A stretch of DNA of 64,000 nt, from contig NZ_QCZD01000002.1 in NCBI RefSeq assembly GCF_003075045.1, forward strand, positions 62,001 to 126,000. Direction: 5' to 3'. The stretch is from Maribacter litoralis (lineage in GTDB: Bacteria; Bacteroidota; Bacteroidia; Flavobacteriales; Flavobacteriaceae). Made by a program: the position numbers and the translations under genes. Below are positions 8,077 through 16,443 of this stretch, piece after piece. Below the pieces are notes generated by a model that was given only the letters and a program-made list of their open reading frames with translations, had not been told where the DNA came from and made no database searches. Every line of letters begins with the position of its first letter. The first letter of the stretch is position 1.

Positions 8077-9429
8077 ATGACATCAAGAAGAAAATTTATC
8101 AGAAATACATCTATAGCAAGTATGGGTATGGTTACAATACCGGCATTTGCCCATAAAACATTTAGTGCCGCAGATAAACTTAATGTCGGTCTAATCGGGG
8201 TAGGTCTGCGAGGAACCAATCATTTACGTAATTTATTGCTTAGAAAAGATGTAAACGTTACTGCTATTTGTGATGTTGATGATAATAGGATTGCCATTGC
8301 CAAAAAACATATTGCTGAAGCGAATGGTAAGACACCTAAAATATTTGGGGCTAATGATTTTGATTATAAGAATCTTTTGTCCTTAGCAGAGGTAGATGCC
8401 GTAATAATAGCAACGCCATGGTTATGGCATACCCGTATGACAGTGGATGCTATGGAAGCTGGTAAGTATGCTGGGGTTGAGGTTTCTGCATCAAATACCT
8501 TAGAGGAATGCTGGGATCTGGTGAATACACATGAGCGTACCGGAACACATATGATGATTCTAGAAAATGTGAATTACAGAAGAGATGTTTTGGCAGTTCT
8601 CAATATGGTGAAGCAGAATGTATTTGGGGAAATGGTGCATTACAGATGTGGCTATCAGCATGATTTACGACATGTTAAATTTAATGATGGTAAAACTGCT
8701 TATGGTAAAGGTGTTGAATTTGGCGATAAGGGTATTTCTGAATCTAAATGGCGTACAGAACATTCTGTAAAAAGAAATGCCGATGTTTACCCAACTCATG
8801 GGTTAGGTCCTGTGGCTGTTATGGCAGATGTTAATAGAGGTAATAGGTTTGTGTCTATGACTTCTCATGCATCTAAAGGTATAGGGCTACACAATTATGT
8901 TGTAAAGGAAGGTGGAATAGATCACCCGAATGCAAAAGTGAAATTCAAGCAGGGTGATGTAATTACCTCAACCATTAATACAGCAAATGGCGAAACAATA
9001 ATCATTACACACGACTGTAATTTGCCAAGGCCTTATTCATTAGGTTTTCGTGTACAAGGCGCAAACGGACTCTGGGAAGTGGACGGAGGCCGCATTTACC
9101 TGGAAGGTAAGTCTGAACCACATACATGGGATGAAGCCAAACCTTGGTTAGATACTTATGATCACCCCTTGTGGAAAAAATATGGTGAATATGCCTTAAA
9201 TGCTGGGCATGGCGGAATGGATTTCTTTGTGCTTAACTCATTTGTGGAATCTGCCAAACAAAACATAGCACCGCCTTTAGATGCATATGATGCAGCAGCT
9301 TGGAGTGCCGTAACACCACTTTCAGAGGCTTCCATTGCGAATAATGGCGAACCACAAGATTTCCCTGATTTTACTCGAGGACTTTGGATAAAAAGAAAGC
9401 CTTACGAATGGATGAAAGAAGCGTATTAG
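8077..9429 (+). CDS. GH109-type Gfo/Idh/MocA protein (alpha-N-acetylgalactosaminidase family)
   Basis: 450 residues with a Tat signal (SRRKFIRNT, residues 3-11, then a hydrophobic run), so probably exported folded to the periplasm. A Rossmann GVGLRG motif follows near residue 47. The stretches GYQHDLRHVKFNDGK, YPTHGLGPVAVMADVNRGNR and AGHGGMDFFVL and the closing FPDFTRG match the NAD-dependent GH109 alpha-N-acetylgalactosaminidases, which cleave terminal alpha-GalNAc through a transient oxidation. The usual Gfo EKP motif is replaced by GVEVSAS, as in GH109. It is a single plus-strand gene; the glycan it acts on is not known. Confidence 0.85.
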   Translation: MTSRRKFIRNTSIASMGMVTIPAFAHKTFSAADKLNVGLIGVGLRGTNHLRNLLLRKDVNVTAICDVDDNRIAIAKKHIAEANGKTPKIFGANDFDYKNLLSLAEVDAVIIATPWLWHTRMTVDAMEAGKYAGVEVSASNTLEECWDLVNTHERTGTHMMILENVNYRRDVLAVLNMVKQNVFGEMVHYRCGYQHDLRHVKFNDGKTAYGKGVEFGDKGISESKWRTEHSVKRNADVYPTHGLGPVAVMADVNRGNRFVSMTSHASKGIGLHNYVVKEGGIDHPNAKVKFKQGDVITSTINTANGETIIITHDCNLPRPYSLGFRVQGANGLWEVDGGRIYLEGKSEPHTWDEAKPWLDTYDHPLWKKYGEYALNAGHGGMDFFVLNSFVESAKQNIAPPLDAYDAAAWSAVTPLSEASIANNGEPQDFPDFTRGLWIKRKPYEWMKEAY

Positions 9430-9432
9430 AAT

Positions 9433-10620
9433 TTAACTAGCCTTAGCTTCTTTTATATTCTCATTTTTTTCAAATTCATCTGTGGCTATTGTCATTTTCG
9501 ATTTTTTTTTCCAGATGTTACGTGAAATTTTACGTTCGCGATCAGCTCTAAAGCTGGTTGACTTAATAATATCTGGAGCAAAAGTAACACCTAAAATAAT
9601 TGCACCTAAACCAAGAAGGGTAATAGGGTTGATAAAATATTCGCTAAAAGAGAATATCCCTATTATTAAAAGTGTTGAAAAGGGTAGGGAACAAGCTAGA
9701 ATGTTTAATCCGAAATTAACGTCGAATGTAGGTTTTGGCTGTTCATCTTTTTCTTCCATAGATTGTATTGCACTCATATGGGCAAATGGCCAAAAGCTAC
9801 AGGCACTCTGCGGAAATACTACTAAAAGTAAAATCATTGCAGGAGTTAAAGCAGGCAGAATATAGGCGAAAACACCACTAAGTAAAAATGCCAGACCCAT
9901 TCTGCGTAAAAGCATGGAAATAATCAATTTAAACTCCCCCTTGTTTATTCTCACTGCCATACCTATGAATAATAGTACTAACGGAGTCATAAGACCTTTA
10001 ATGCTCAATGCGGTATTTTGAAAGAAGGTAGGCAGGGAAGATAGATCCCATCCAAAACCTAACATGACCAAGCCTATTACAATGACCATATTAATGGGTT
10101 CGTTGATTAATGAAATGAAAAGTCCTTTTAATTTACTTTTGGAAGATTCTTGTTTTTTAATAACCGAATTTTTTCGGTACCAATGCATGGCGAGCATGTA
10201 CAATAAAATAAGAACGAATATTTTATTTCCTATATCGGCAAGAGCGGCTAATGCAAGTGTATCATCACCTAAATAAGCAACTATAAAAGGAAAACATGAA
10301 AGACCAGGTGCTGTTGATGGCAACAACATCATTAAGGTTCGCTTTTTGCTTTTTTCTTCTTTATGTAAAGATGCTGCCAAGAAATATTTGGTAGCCGCCA
10401 GCATTAAAAGATTAAAAGTTAGGGCAATTAACGGAAATACCAATAAGGTGCCGTTAAGTTCTATTTTTAATAGTGCAACAAAAATCGTTGCGGGCAATGC
10501 TACACTTAGTATTAGAACCTTTACACCTTTTAAATCTTGTTTTGCAACTTTTTTTTGTAGTAGTAAACCAAGACCTATGATCAGTATTAATTCGAGGGTT
10601 TTCTGTAGTGCAAAATTCAT
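9433..10620 (-). CDS. AEC-family permease
   Basis: 395 residues with about ten hydrophobic segments and a cytoplasmic C-terminal tail, opening with MNFALQKTLELILIIGLGLL. The pattern and the PSTAPGLSCFPFIVAYLGDD stretch fit the auxin efflux carrier (AEC) family, whose members move organic acids such as malate, or auxin, across the inner membrane. It is the last gene of a minus-strand run, 120 bases after the aminotransferase; a hairpin-prone element fills part of that gap. It converges with the GH109 gene, three bases apart. Transport of a keto acid made by the aminotransferase is an inference from position. Confidence 0.75.
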   Translation of the reverse strand: MNFALQKTLELILIIGLGLLLQKKVAKQDLKGVKVLILSVALPATIFVALLKIELNGTLLVFPLIALTFNLLMLAATKYFLAASLHKEEKSKKRTLMMLLPSTAPGLSCFPFIVAYLGDDTLALAALADIGNKIFVLILLYMLAMHWYRKNSVIKKQESSKSKLKGLFISLINEPINMVIVIGLVMLGFGWDLSSLPTFFQNTALSIKGLMTPLVLLFIGMAVRINKGEFKLIISMLLRRMGLAFLLSGVFAYILPALTPAMILLLVVFPQSACSFWPFAHMSAIQSMEEKDEQPKPTFDVNFGLNILACSLPFSTLLIIGIFSFSEYFINPITLLGLGAIILGVTFAPDIIKSTSFRADRERKISRNIWKKKSKMTIATDEFEKNENIKEAKAS

Positions 10621-10671
10621 ATTTTGAGAAGTTTAGTTTGAGATAGTTTGGTGTACTATGAATAGTCCTTA

Positions 10672-10724
10672 GGAGTTGAACTCAGGGTATTTGTGTCAAG
10701 GCAATTATCCTTACTGCCAACTCC
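10672..10724. other. Stem-loop-prone spacer between aminotransferase and permease
   Basis: Arms GGAGTTG (10672-10678) and CAACTCC (10718-10724) enclose a second pair GGCA / TGCC, a nested hairpin in the 120-base operon gap. It may affect permease expression or mRNA processing; no known riboswitch is recognised. Confidence 0.3.
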
Positions 10725-10740
10725 CGGACTAATTCAAAAC

Positions 10741-11931
10741 TTAAACGAGCACTTTTTCAAGGGCTGCAGTAAACAACTTCATCTCTTCCATGGTACCCAT
10801 GCTCACGCGGCACCAGTTTTTTCCGTAGATTTCAAAAGCTCTTACACCAACACCTTCGGCGGTCATTTTCTCTAAGAAAGGTTTACCGTCCATTTCGATT
10901 GGAAATATGATAAAACTTGTTGACGAGGGTACATATTCAAACCCCAATCTGTCTAGGTTCTCATATACGTATTCCCTACATTCTTTGTTCAATTTTCTAG
11001 ATTTGTCTTTAAAGGCAACATCTTCCATACTTGCCATGGCTGCGTAAACTGATGGTAATGATATACCCATGCCACCACGTGTAATTTTTTGGATAATGTC
11101 TAAAGTTTCTGGTTGTGCCACTACATAACCAACACGTAAACCGGCCATACCCTGTATTTTAGAAAATGTACGGGCAATAATTACGTTTTTACCTTCATTG
11201 ATAAGTGATACCATACTCTTTTTCGCGGCATCTTCTAAAAAGCCTAAATAGGCTTCATCAATGAAAATTGGAGTCTTTTCAGATACACGAGAACAGAAAT
11301 CAACAAGTTCATCATGGTCTGTCATACTACCTGTTGGGTTATTTGGGTTACAGATGTAAACCAACTTGGTGTCTTCATCAACTGCGGCCTCCATTGCAGC
11401 TAGATCATGAGACCAATCTTTTTTTAATGGAATTGGTTTCCAAGTTGCGCCGGTTGCTTCTGCTACTTTAATAAGTGACATATATGCAGGATCTGCAGAA
11501 ACAATATTTCCTCCGTTTTGAAAGAACACCATAGCCGTTTTTTCCAATAGATCAGATGAACCAGGACCCATCATTATATTTTCTTGTTTAACACCCTCTT
11601 CAACCGCAATTTTGTCCATTAACTCATACAGTTCTTTCCAAGCATAACGATTACCTTTTGGTGCATACTCTTGCATTGCCGTAACCGCCATTGGTGATGG
11701 ACCGTACGGGTTTTCATTTGCATTAAGTTTAGCTGCCAGTGCCAAAGGTTGCATAGGTGCTTGTGGAAGATATTCCTTAAAGAACGGTGTGTAAGGAATA
11801 TTTCCTTTCGCATCTAAGGATATGGGTTGTGACGGGAAAGCCCCGTAGGTCAAATAAGGTGCTGCCATGACACCTGCTGCTGAAAGAACGCCTTTTTTAA
11901 GCCAATCTCTTCTGTTTACATTTGTTTTCAT
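10741..11931 (-). CDS. Tat-exported PLP-dependent aminotransferase (HisC-like, class I/II)
   Basis: 396 residues. The N-terminus NRRDWLKKGVLSAAG (residues 6-20) plus a hydrophobic run is a twin-arginine signal, so the enzyme should fold and load PLP in the cytoplasm before export. NENPYG (72-77), NPNNPTG (195-201), FIDEAY (223-228) and the PLP lysine in FSKIQGMAGLRVGY (Lys 258) are the core features of histidinol-phosphate aminotransferase-like enzymes. A periplasmic enzyme is unlikely to serve histidine synthesis. It lies 31 bases after a small lipoprotein gene and downstream of a TonB receptor, which suggests action on an imported amino compound. The substrate is unknown. Confidence 0.88.
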   Translation of the reverse strand: MKTNVNRRDWLKKGVLSAAGVMAAPYLTYGAFPSQPISLDAKGNIPYTPFFKEYLPQAPMQPLALAAKLNANENPYGPSPMAVTAMQEYAPKGNRYAWKELYELMDKIAVEEGVKQENIMMGPGSSDLLEKTAMVFFQNGGNIVSADPAYMSLIKVAEATGATWKPIPLKKDWSHDLAAMEAAVDEDTKLVYICNPNNPTGSMTDHDELVDFCSRVSEKTPIFIDEAYLGFLEDAAKKSMVSLINEGKNVIIARTFSKIQGMAGLRVGYVVAQPETLDIIQKITRGGMGISLPSVYAAMASMEDVAFKDKSRKLNKECREYVYENLDRLGFEYVPSSTSFIIFPIEMDGKPFLEKMTAEGVGVRAFEIYGKNWCRVSMGTMEEMKLFTAALEKVLV

Positions 11932-11962
11932 TGTGTGCTATGTTTAAGTTATTAATATTCTG

Positions 11963-12463
11963 TCAGTTTGTTTCCACAGGATCTGCATTTGTACCAATAT
12001 CTCCTGTGGCAACGATAGTATCATCATCGGTACTTAAGTAAATACTAACATGGGCATCCAACATACCAAGTGAATCATAAAAGGTTTCATCGGTAATCAC
12101 AAAGAATTTGCTCGAAGAAAACTCACCCGATGAACCATCTATATTATCTAAGGTTATAGATGTTGTGGTTCCTGTACCAGATGGACCATCTAGAATTAAG
12201 GCAGGATGCATAAGACCATCAATAGTATTATACAATGATATTTGAACTAATGTTTGGTCTAATGTCGTTTTATAGAAAACCACTCGGCCATATACATTGG
12301 AGCCCATTGGGTCTGTAGATTCAATAGTGTATGCAGTGTACGTACTTAGCGTTCCTCCACCTTCTGCAGTTGTTAGTTCAGGTTCTAGACGTTCTTGTTC
12401 ACAAGAGACCATCGCACCAAAAACCAATGTTAATATCAGTATGTTCTTTATATATTTTCTCAT
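11963..12463 (-). CDS. Small secreted lipoprotein, function unknown
   Basis: 166 residues with a lipoprotein signal: basic start, hydrophobic run and a lipobox ending MVSC near residue 21. The mature part is beta-rich and Thr/Ser/Asp-rich (YGRVVFYKTTLDQTLVQISL; DAHVSIYLSTDDDTIVATGD), faintly reminiscent of CHRD-type domains, but I do not claim that. It lies between the TonB receptor (30 bases upstream) and the aminotransferase (31 bases downstream), so it is part of that operon and probably sits at the outer membrane or in the periplasm. Confidence 0.75.
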   Translation of the reverse strand: MRKYIKNILILTLVFGAMVSCEQERLEPELTTAEGGGTLSTYTAYTIESTDPMGSNVYGRVVFYKTTLDQTLVQISLYNTIDGLMHPALILDGPSGTGTTTSITLDNIDGSSGEFSSSKFFVITDETFYDSLGMLDAHVSIYLSTDDDTIVATGDIGTNADPVETN

Positions 12464-12493
12464 AATTTTATCTTTAACGGTTTAACTAAATAA

Positions 12494-15442
12494 TTATAGG
12501 CTAAATGTTAGTCTACCAAAATAATAAGCACCTGCTGATCCTTGTTGATATTGAGAGTACAGGTTAAAAGTACGTAGCTCATATCGTATGATTTCTGGGT
12601 ACTCATTGAAGATGTTATTACCACCTACCGTTAAGCTAATAGCATCTGAAAATTTATATGTAAGTCCTATATCCGTAGTAAATTCCGGTGTAAAATATTG
12701 ATCGGCATAATCTGTGGTGCCATCCAATAAAGTTCTTGTTCTACTGTCTCTAGTTTGTACAGAACCGTAGCGTGTACCCCTTAACATTGCTGAGAATTTG
12801 CCGATGGAATAGTTAAGTGTACCAATGATTTTAGAACTAGGTGTACCAGTTTCAAATTGACCTATTAGTGATCGGCTTACATAAAGATCTACCAACTCAT
12901 CATCCGTTAGTGTGGTATTCAGATCGGGTACATTGGCACCTTCAAATTTGTTCTCTCTAAATGTACCGGCAAGTACCATACCTAGTTTACCTGCGCCAAG
13001 GCTTGTGTTGTAATTTACAACGGCCTCAATACCTTTTGTGCTTACATCTCCACCATTGATTCTGAAACTTGCCAATCCGCTACCAATTATTGGTTCAAGC
13101 ACTGGTGCGCTTGCTGCATCAAATTCACCCGTTTCAAATATTCTATCAAGAATGTCAATTTTATAAGCATCAACGGTAATGTCTAATTTTCCAATTTTAG
13201 TTGTAAAACCAATACTCATATTTCTTGATCTTTCTTCGGTCAACTGCCCTATGCCCAAGGCTCTTGCCGCAGAACTACTGTTAGGGTACAATGTGCCATC
13301 AAAAGGTACAAGACCTAAAAAGAAAGTATAGCTATGAGAATAGTTCAGTTCTTGTAATGACGGAGCTCTAAAACCGCTACTGTAAGAACCTCTTAAGGCA
13401 AAATTGTCTCCAATTTTATAACGACCGGCAATTTTACCTGTCATTACATTTCCAAAATCTGAGTAGTTTTCAACCCTAAGTGCACCTGATACCAAAAAGT
13501 CGTCGGTTACATCTAGTTCCATATCAAGGTAAGCTGCCATAACAGAACGCCAGCTGTCGCTTTCGTTCTCTGGAGCAAAGCCTCTAAAACATTGACAGTT
13601 CAATGCGTAATTTTTTACCAATAGCTGACTTACACCTGCATACTCCAATGTTTGTGGGGCACCTGAATCATCTACATAAGGGTTTCCGCTCAAATCTTCC
13701 AAAGGAAAACCATCTGGACCAACCAATGCTTGGTTATCTTCGGTTGCAGTAACTACACCGTAAGTTCCAGAGGTGTAACTTTCTTCTTGTCCTGCTTCTA
13801 TTGCATAGTTCTCGAATCTAAGTTCGCCGCCAAAGGCAACGTTTAAACCAGATAAGATATCTTCATAATAATGAGATGCATCTAAGTTAATAGTGTTTTG
13901 TAGAAAACTGTGCGTACCTAAATTCATTTCGGTAGGCGAACCGGGACCAATACTGGCGTTCCATGTATTGAACATGCCGAACTGTGCGGCATTGTTTCCA
14001 AAAGTATTACTAAGATCAAACTCATAATCGCCCATAGTACCAGATACTCCTGTTGCCAGGCTGATATTATATTGGTCATTGTAGATTTGTGGTCTAAATC
14101 CGTTAGGGTAAAGGTCAAAACTTGCACGGTCAGATTGTGCGGCCCTTCTATAGAAGCAACTATATGCGTCTGAGTATTGGTAACCCACATCACCAAAAGC
14201 GTAGAAGCTTGCAGTATCAGATAAAGGTGTTTCCAAATTAAAAGCAAAACTCATATTTGTTTTTGCAGGTAGTCCAGAGTATGTAGCAACATCGATTTGT
14301 TCAATATCCCTTGCCTCCATTAAACCTCTTACCGTTTGTAGGCTTGCAATGGCTTCGGCGTCTCCGGCAGCTTGGGCTGCAATTAATTCTGGATTGGTAA
14401 TTATAGGTAGTCCTTCTGTCGTTGTTCTACCGTTAGAAAGGTAAAGATCATCATAAAGCGGAGCTCTGTCGATACCTAATACTGTTGGTCTTACCGTTCG
14501 TTCCGATTGTGCTACCATAATCGATGCATTGAAATAACCACCGTTTTCGAATCCGATACCATAATTACCATCGAACTGAAAGTTTTCACCATCCCAGCCA
14601 TCTAATGATCTAGTGAGTTCTCGTTCGCCTTCGGTAAGGTCAGATTCGTCATAATTTGGTTTGTTTGTATAGGCACCTGCTGTTAAGCTACCGGTAAATT
14701 CGCCCGTGCCTTTTTTCATTACCATGTTGATTACACCGGCAATGGCATCTGACCCGTATTGAGCAGATGCACCATCTCTTAGAATTTCAATTCGTTCTAC
14801 ACCAACTGAGGGTATAAAACGCATATCAACACCAGGACCCGGAGTACCTGTTTGGTTTGCGGCTAAAATAGCCGATGAGTGTCTTCTTTTGCCATTTACC
14901 AATACCAACATTTGACTTGCAGCCAAACCTCTTAAACTAGGTTGACTTACAAATGATGACAGGTCACCGCCACCACTTGTAAATGCGGTGAACGAGGGTG
15001 CTGCGGCCGCTAACATTTGAGAAATGTCTTGCTGGGGCATGTTGATGGCATCTTGTGCTATATCAATAACATCTACCGGTACGGGAGTATCTAGTTTTGT
15101 ACGCCCCTGTTTTCTAGAACCTACTACTACGGTCTCAGTAAGTTGCTGGGCAGATTCTTCTAAAATGGCATTAATAGTAGTTTTGCTGTTAACAGGTATT
15201 TCTAATTTTGCATACCCTATAAAGGAGAATACGAGTATGGCATCACTTGATGCGCTAATGGAGTACATACCGTCAAAGTCGGTAATGACTCCTTTAGTGG
15301 TTCCTTTGACCATAACGTTAACACCGGGCAAGGGGCCTTGTGCATCGGACACTTTACCGTTTATGCTTATTTCTTGAGCTTGAACTATGTAGATATGTAG
15401 TAAGGACAAGACGGTTATAAATAGAATTTTCTTCATAATCAT
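12494..15442 (-). CDS. TonB-dependent outer-membrane receptor
   Basis: 982 residues. A signal peptide ending VQAQ near residue 23 is followed by a carboxypeptidase-regulatory-like domain (about 25-105, GKVSDAQGPLPGVNVMVKGT), a plug domain with ETVVVGSRKQ and ILRDGASAQYGSDAIAGVIN, and a long beta-barrel ending in an aromatic-rich strand (YYFGRLTFSL). It imports a ligand across the outer membrane using TonB. It is not the classical SusC type and no SusD is adjacent. It heads a unit with a lipoprotein, an exported aminotransferase and an AEC permease, opposite an Lrp/AsnC regulator, so the ligand may be an amino acid or peptide (inference). MKK three codons in is an alternative start. Confidence 0.92.
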   Translation of the reverse strand: MIMKKILFITVLSLLHIYIVQAQEISINGKVSDAQGPLPGVNVMVKGTTKGVITDFDGMYSISASSDAILVFSFIGYAKLEIPVNSKTTINAILEESAQQLTETVVVGSRKQGRTKLDTPVPVDVIDIAQDAINMPQQDISQMLAAAAPSFTAFTSGGGDLSSFVSQPSLRGLAASQMLVLVNGKRRHSSAILAANQTGTPGPGVDMRFIPSVGVERIEILRDGASAQYGSDAIAGVINMVMKKGTGEFTGSLTAGAYTNKPNYDESDLTEGERELTRSLDGWDGENFQFDGNYGIGFENGGYFNASIMVAQSERTVRPTVLGIDRAPLYDDLYLSNGRTTTEGLPIITNPELIAAQAAGDAEAIASLQTVRGLMEARDIEQIDVATYSGLPAKTNMSFAFNLETPLSDTASFYAFGDVGYQYSDAYSCFYRRAAQSDRASFDLYPNGFRPQIYNDQYNISLATGVSGTMGDYEFDLSNTFGNNAAQFGMFNTWNASIGPGSPTEMNLGTHSFLQNTINLDASHYYEDILSGLNVAFGGELRFENYAIEAGQEESYTSGTYGVVTATEDNQALVGPDGFPLEDLSGNPYVDDSGAPQTLEYAGVSQLLVKNYALNCQCFRGFAPENESDSWRSVMAAYLDMELDVTDDFLVSGALRVENYSDFGNVMTGKIAGRYKIGDNFALRGSYSSGFRAPSLQELNYSHSYTFFLGLVPFDGTLYPNSSSAARALGIGQLTEERSRNMSIGFTTKIGKLDITVDAYKIDILDRIFETGEFDAASAPVLEPIIGSGLASFRINGGDVSTKGIEAVVNYNTSLGAGKLGMVLAGTFRENKFEGANVPDLNTTLTDDELVDLYVSRSLIGQFETGTPSSKIIGTLNYSIGKFSAMLRGTRYGSVQTRDSRTRTLLDGTTDYADQYFTPEFTTDIGLTYKFSDAISLTVGGNNIFNEYPEIIRYELRTFNLYSQYQQGSAGAYYFGRLTFSL

Positions 15443-15969
15443 GTGAGTTTAGTTGTTTCTCAATGATGCATTACCTTTTAGTGTTCCTGTGGTTAATAGG
15501 AATACAATAGGGGGAATACATTATGCGTAAAAGAAAAGTTCCGGACACTTTACTGGTCAGATAATCATGTTATTAGGTGATCAAATGACTTAGACAATAT
15601 TATCAAATGTAAAAGAGATAAAAAAACACGGTGTTTTTACAAATGATTGTTTTTGAAAGGGTTGTGAAGGTTTAAATTGTGGTATCGGTAGATTTTTGAA
15701 TAAAAAATAACTTTTATTCAAACTTTTTAGATTTTAAAATTGATAATGTGACAATTTGATATTATTGCCCAAAAATGTGCTTTTTATGCATTTAATAATT
15801 TGATCAGAGGAAAATAAATAAAAACGCATTTATTGGCTTGTTTATTGTCATATTAATACGAAAAATTCTAATAGTATGAATTAAATTTGTTAAAATGGGT
15901 TAAAAGCCTATAATAGTTTAATGAATATTCAGTTTTTATAGCAAAAGGATTTTAAAAAGATTAGGACAG
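15443..15969. promoter_or_regulatory. Divergent regulatory region between TonB receptor and Lrp gene
   Basis: 527 AT-rich bases without an ORF. Two inverted repeats stand out: AAAAACAC (15622-15629) with GTGTTTTT (15631-15638), and TTGAATAAAA (15696-15705) with TTTTATTCAA (15712-15721). A -7-like TAAATTTG lies at 15882-15889 ahead of the regulator, and TACATTTG on the minus strand at 15604-15611 ahead of the receptor, neither with a well-spaced TTG. Divergent control by the Lrp-type protein is the natural reading. Confidence 0.5.
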
Positions 15970-16443
15970 ATGAGGAACAAACTAGACCATGTAGACTTTA
16001 GTATTTTAAATATTTTGGCCGAAAATGCCCAGACCCCGTACACTGATGTTGCCAAAAAGTTGATTGTTTCTCCAGGTACTGTACACATGCGAATGCGTAA
16101 AATGAAAGAGATGGGCTTGATTACCGGGGCTACCTTAAGTCTTGATTATGCTAAAATGGGTTGGAAGATGACCATTTTCTTAGGTATATTTTTAAGTGAA
16201 ATCAGCTTATTTAAGAAAGTGATGCAAAGATTGAACGACATTGAGGAAGTGGTGAAAATACACCACGTAACCGGAAAATATGATGTCTTTATAAAAATGC
16301 ATGCAAGAGATAGTTTTCATTACAAACAAGTGTATCAAGATGAAATACTAAGTATTTCTGGTATACGTGGTATAGAATCATTTATTTCAATTGAAGAGAA
16401 TTTGGAGCGCCATATTCAATTCGTGGCAACTGAAGAGAATTAA
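15970..16443 (+). CDS. Lrp/AsnC-family transcriptional regulator
   Basis: 157 residues: an N-terminal winged-helix DNA-binding domain (about 5-65, with YTDVAKKLIVSPGTVHMRMR as the recognition region) and a C-terminal RAM ligand-sensing domain (about 70-150). Family members bind an amino acid and act on amino-acid uptake or metabolism genes, usually as oligomers. It is divergent from the TonB receptor operon across a 527-base region containing two inverted repeats and is the best candidate for its regulator. Its stop abuts that of the next minus-strand gene without a gap. Confidence 0.9.
   Translation: MRNKLDHVDFSILNILAENAQTPYTDVAKKLIVSPGTVHMRMRKMKEMGLITGATLSLDYAKMGWKMTIFLGIFLSEISLFKKVMQRLNDIEEVVKIHHVTGKYDVFIKMHARDSFHYKQVYQDEILSISGIRGIESFISIEENLERHIQFVATEEN

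Noticed and set aside
13924-15377. Overlapping ORFs on either strand within the TonB receptor gene
   Set aside because: They are shadows of a continuous 982-residue receptor frame with no independent signals.
12494-15442. SusC-type polysaccharide receptor
   Set aside because: No SusD gene is adjacent, and the neighbours point to amino compounds instead of glycans.
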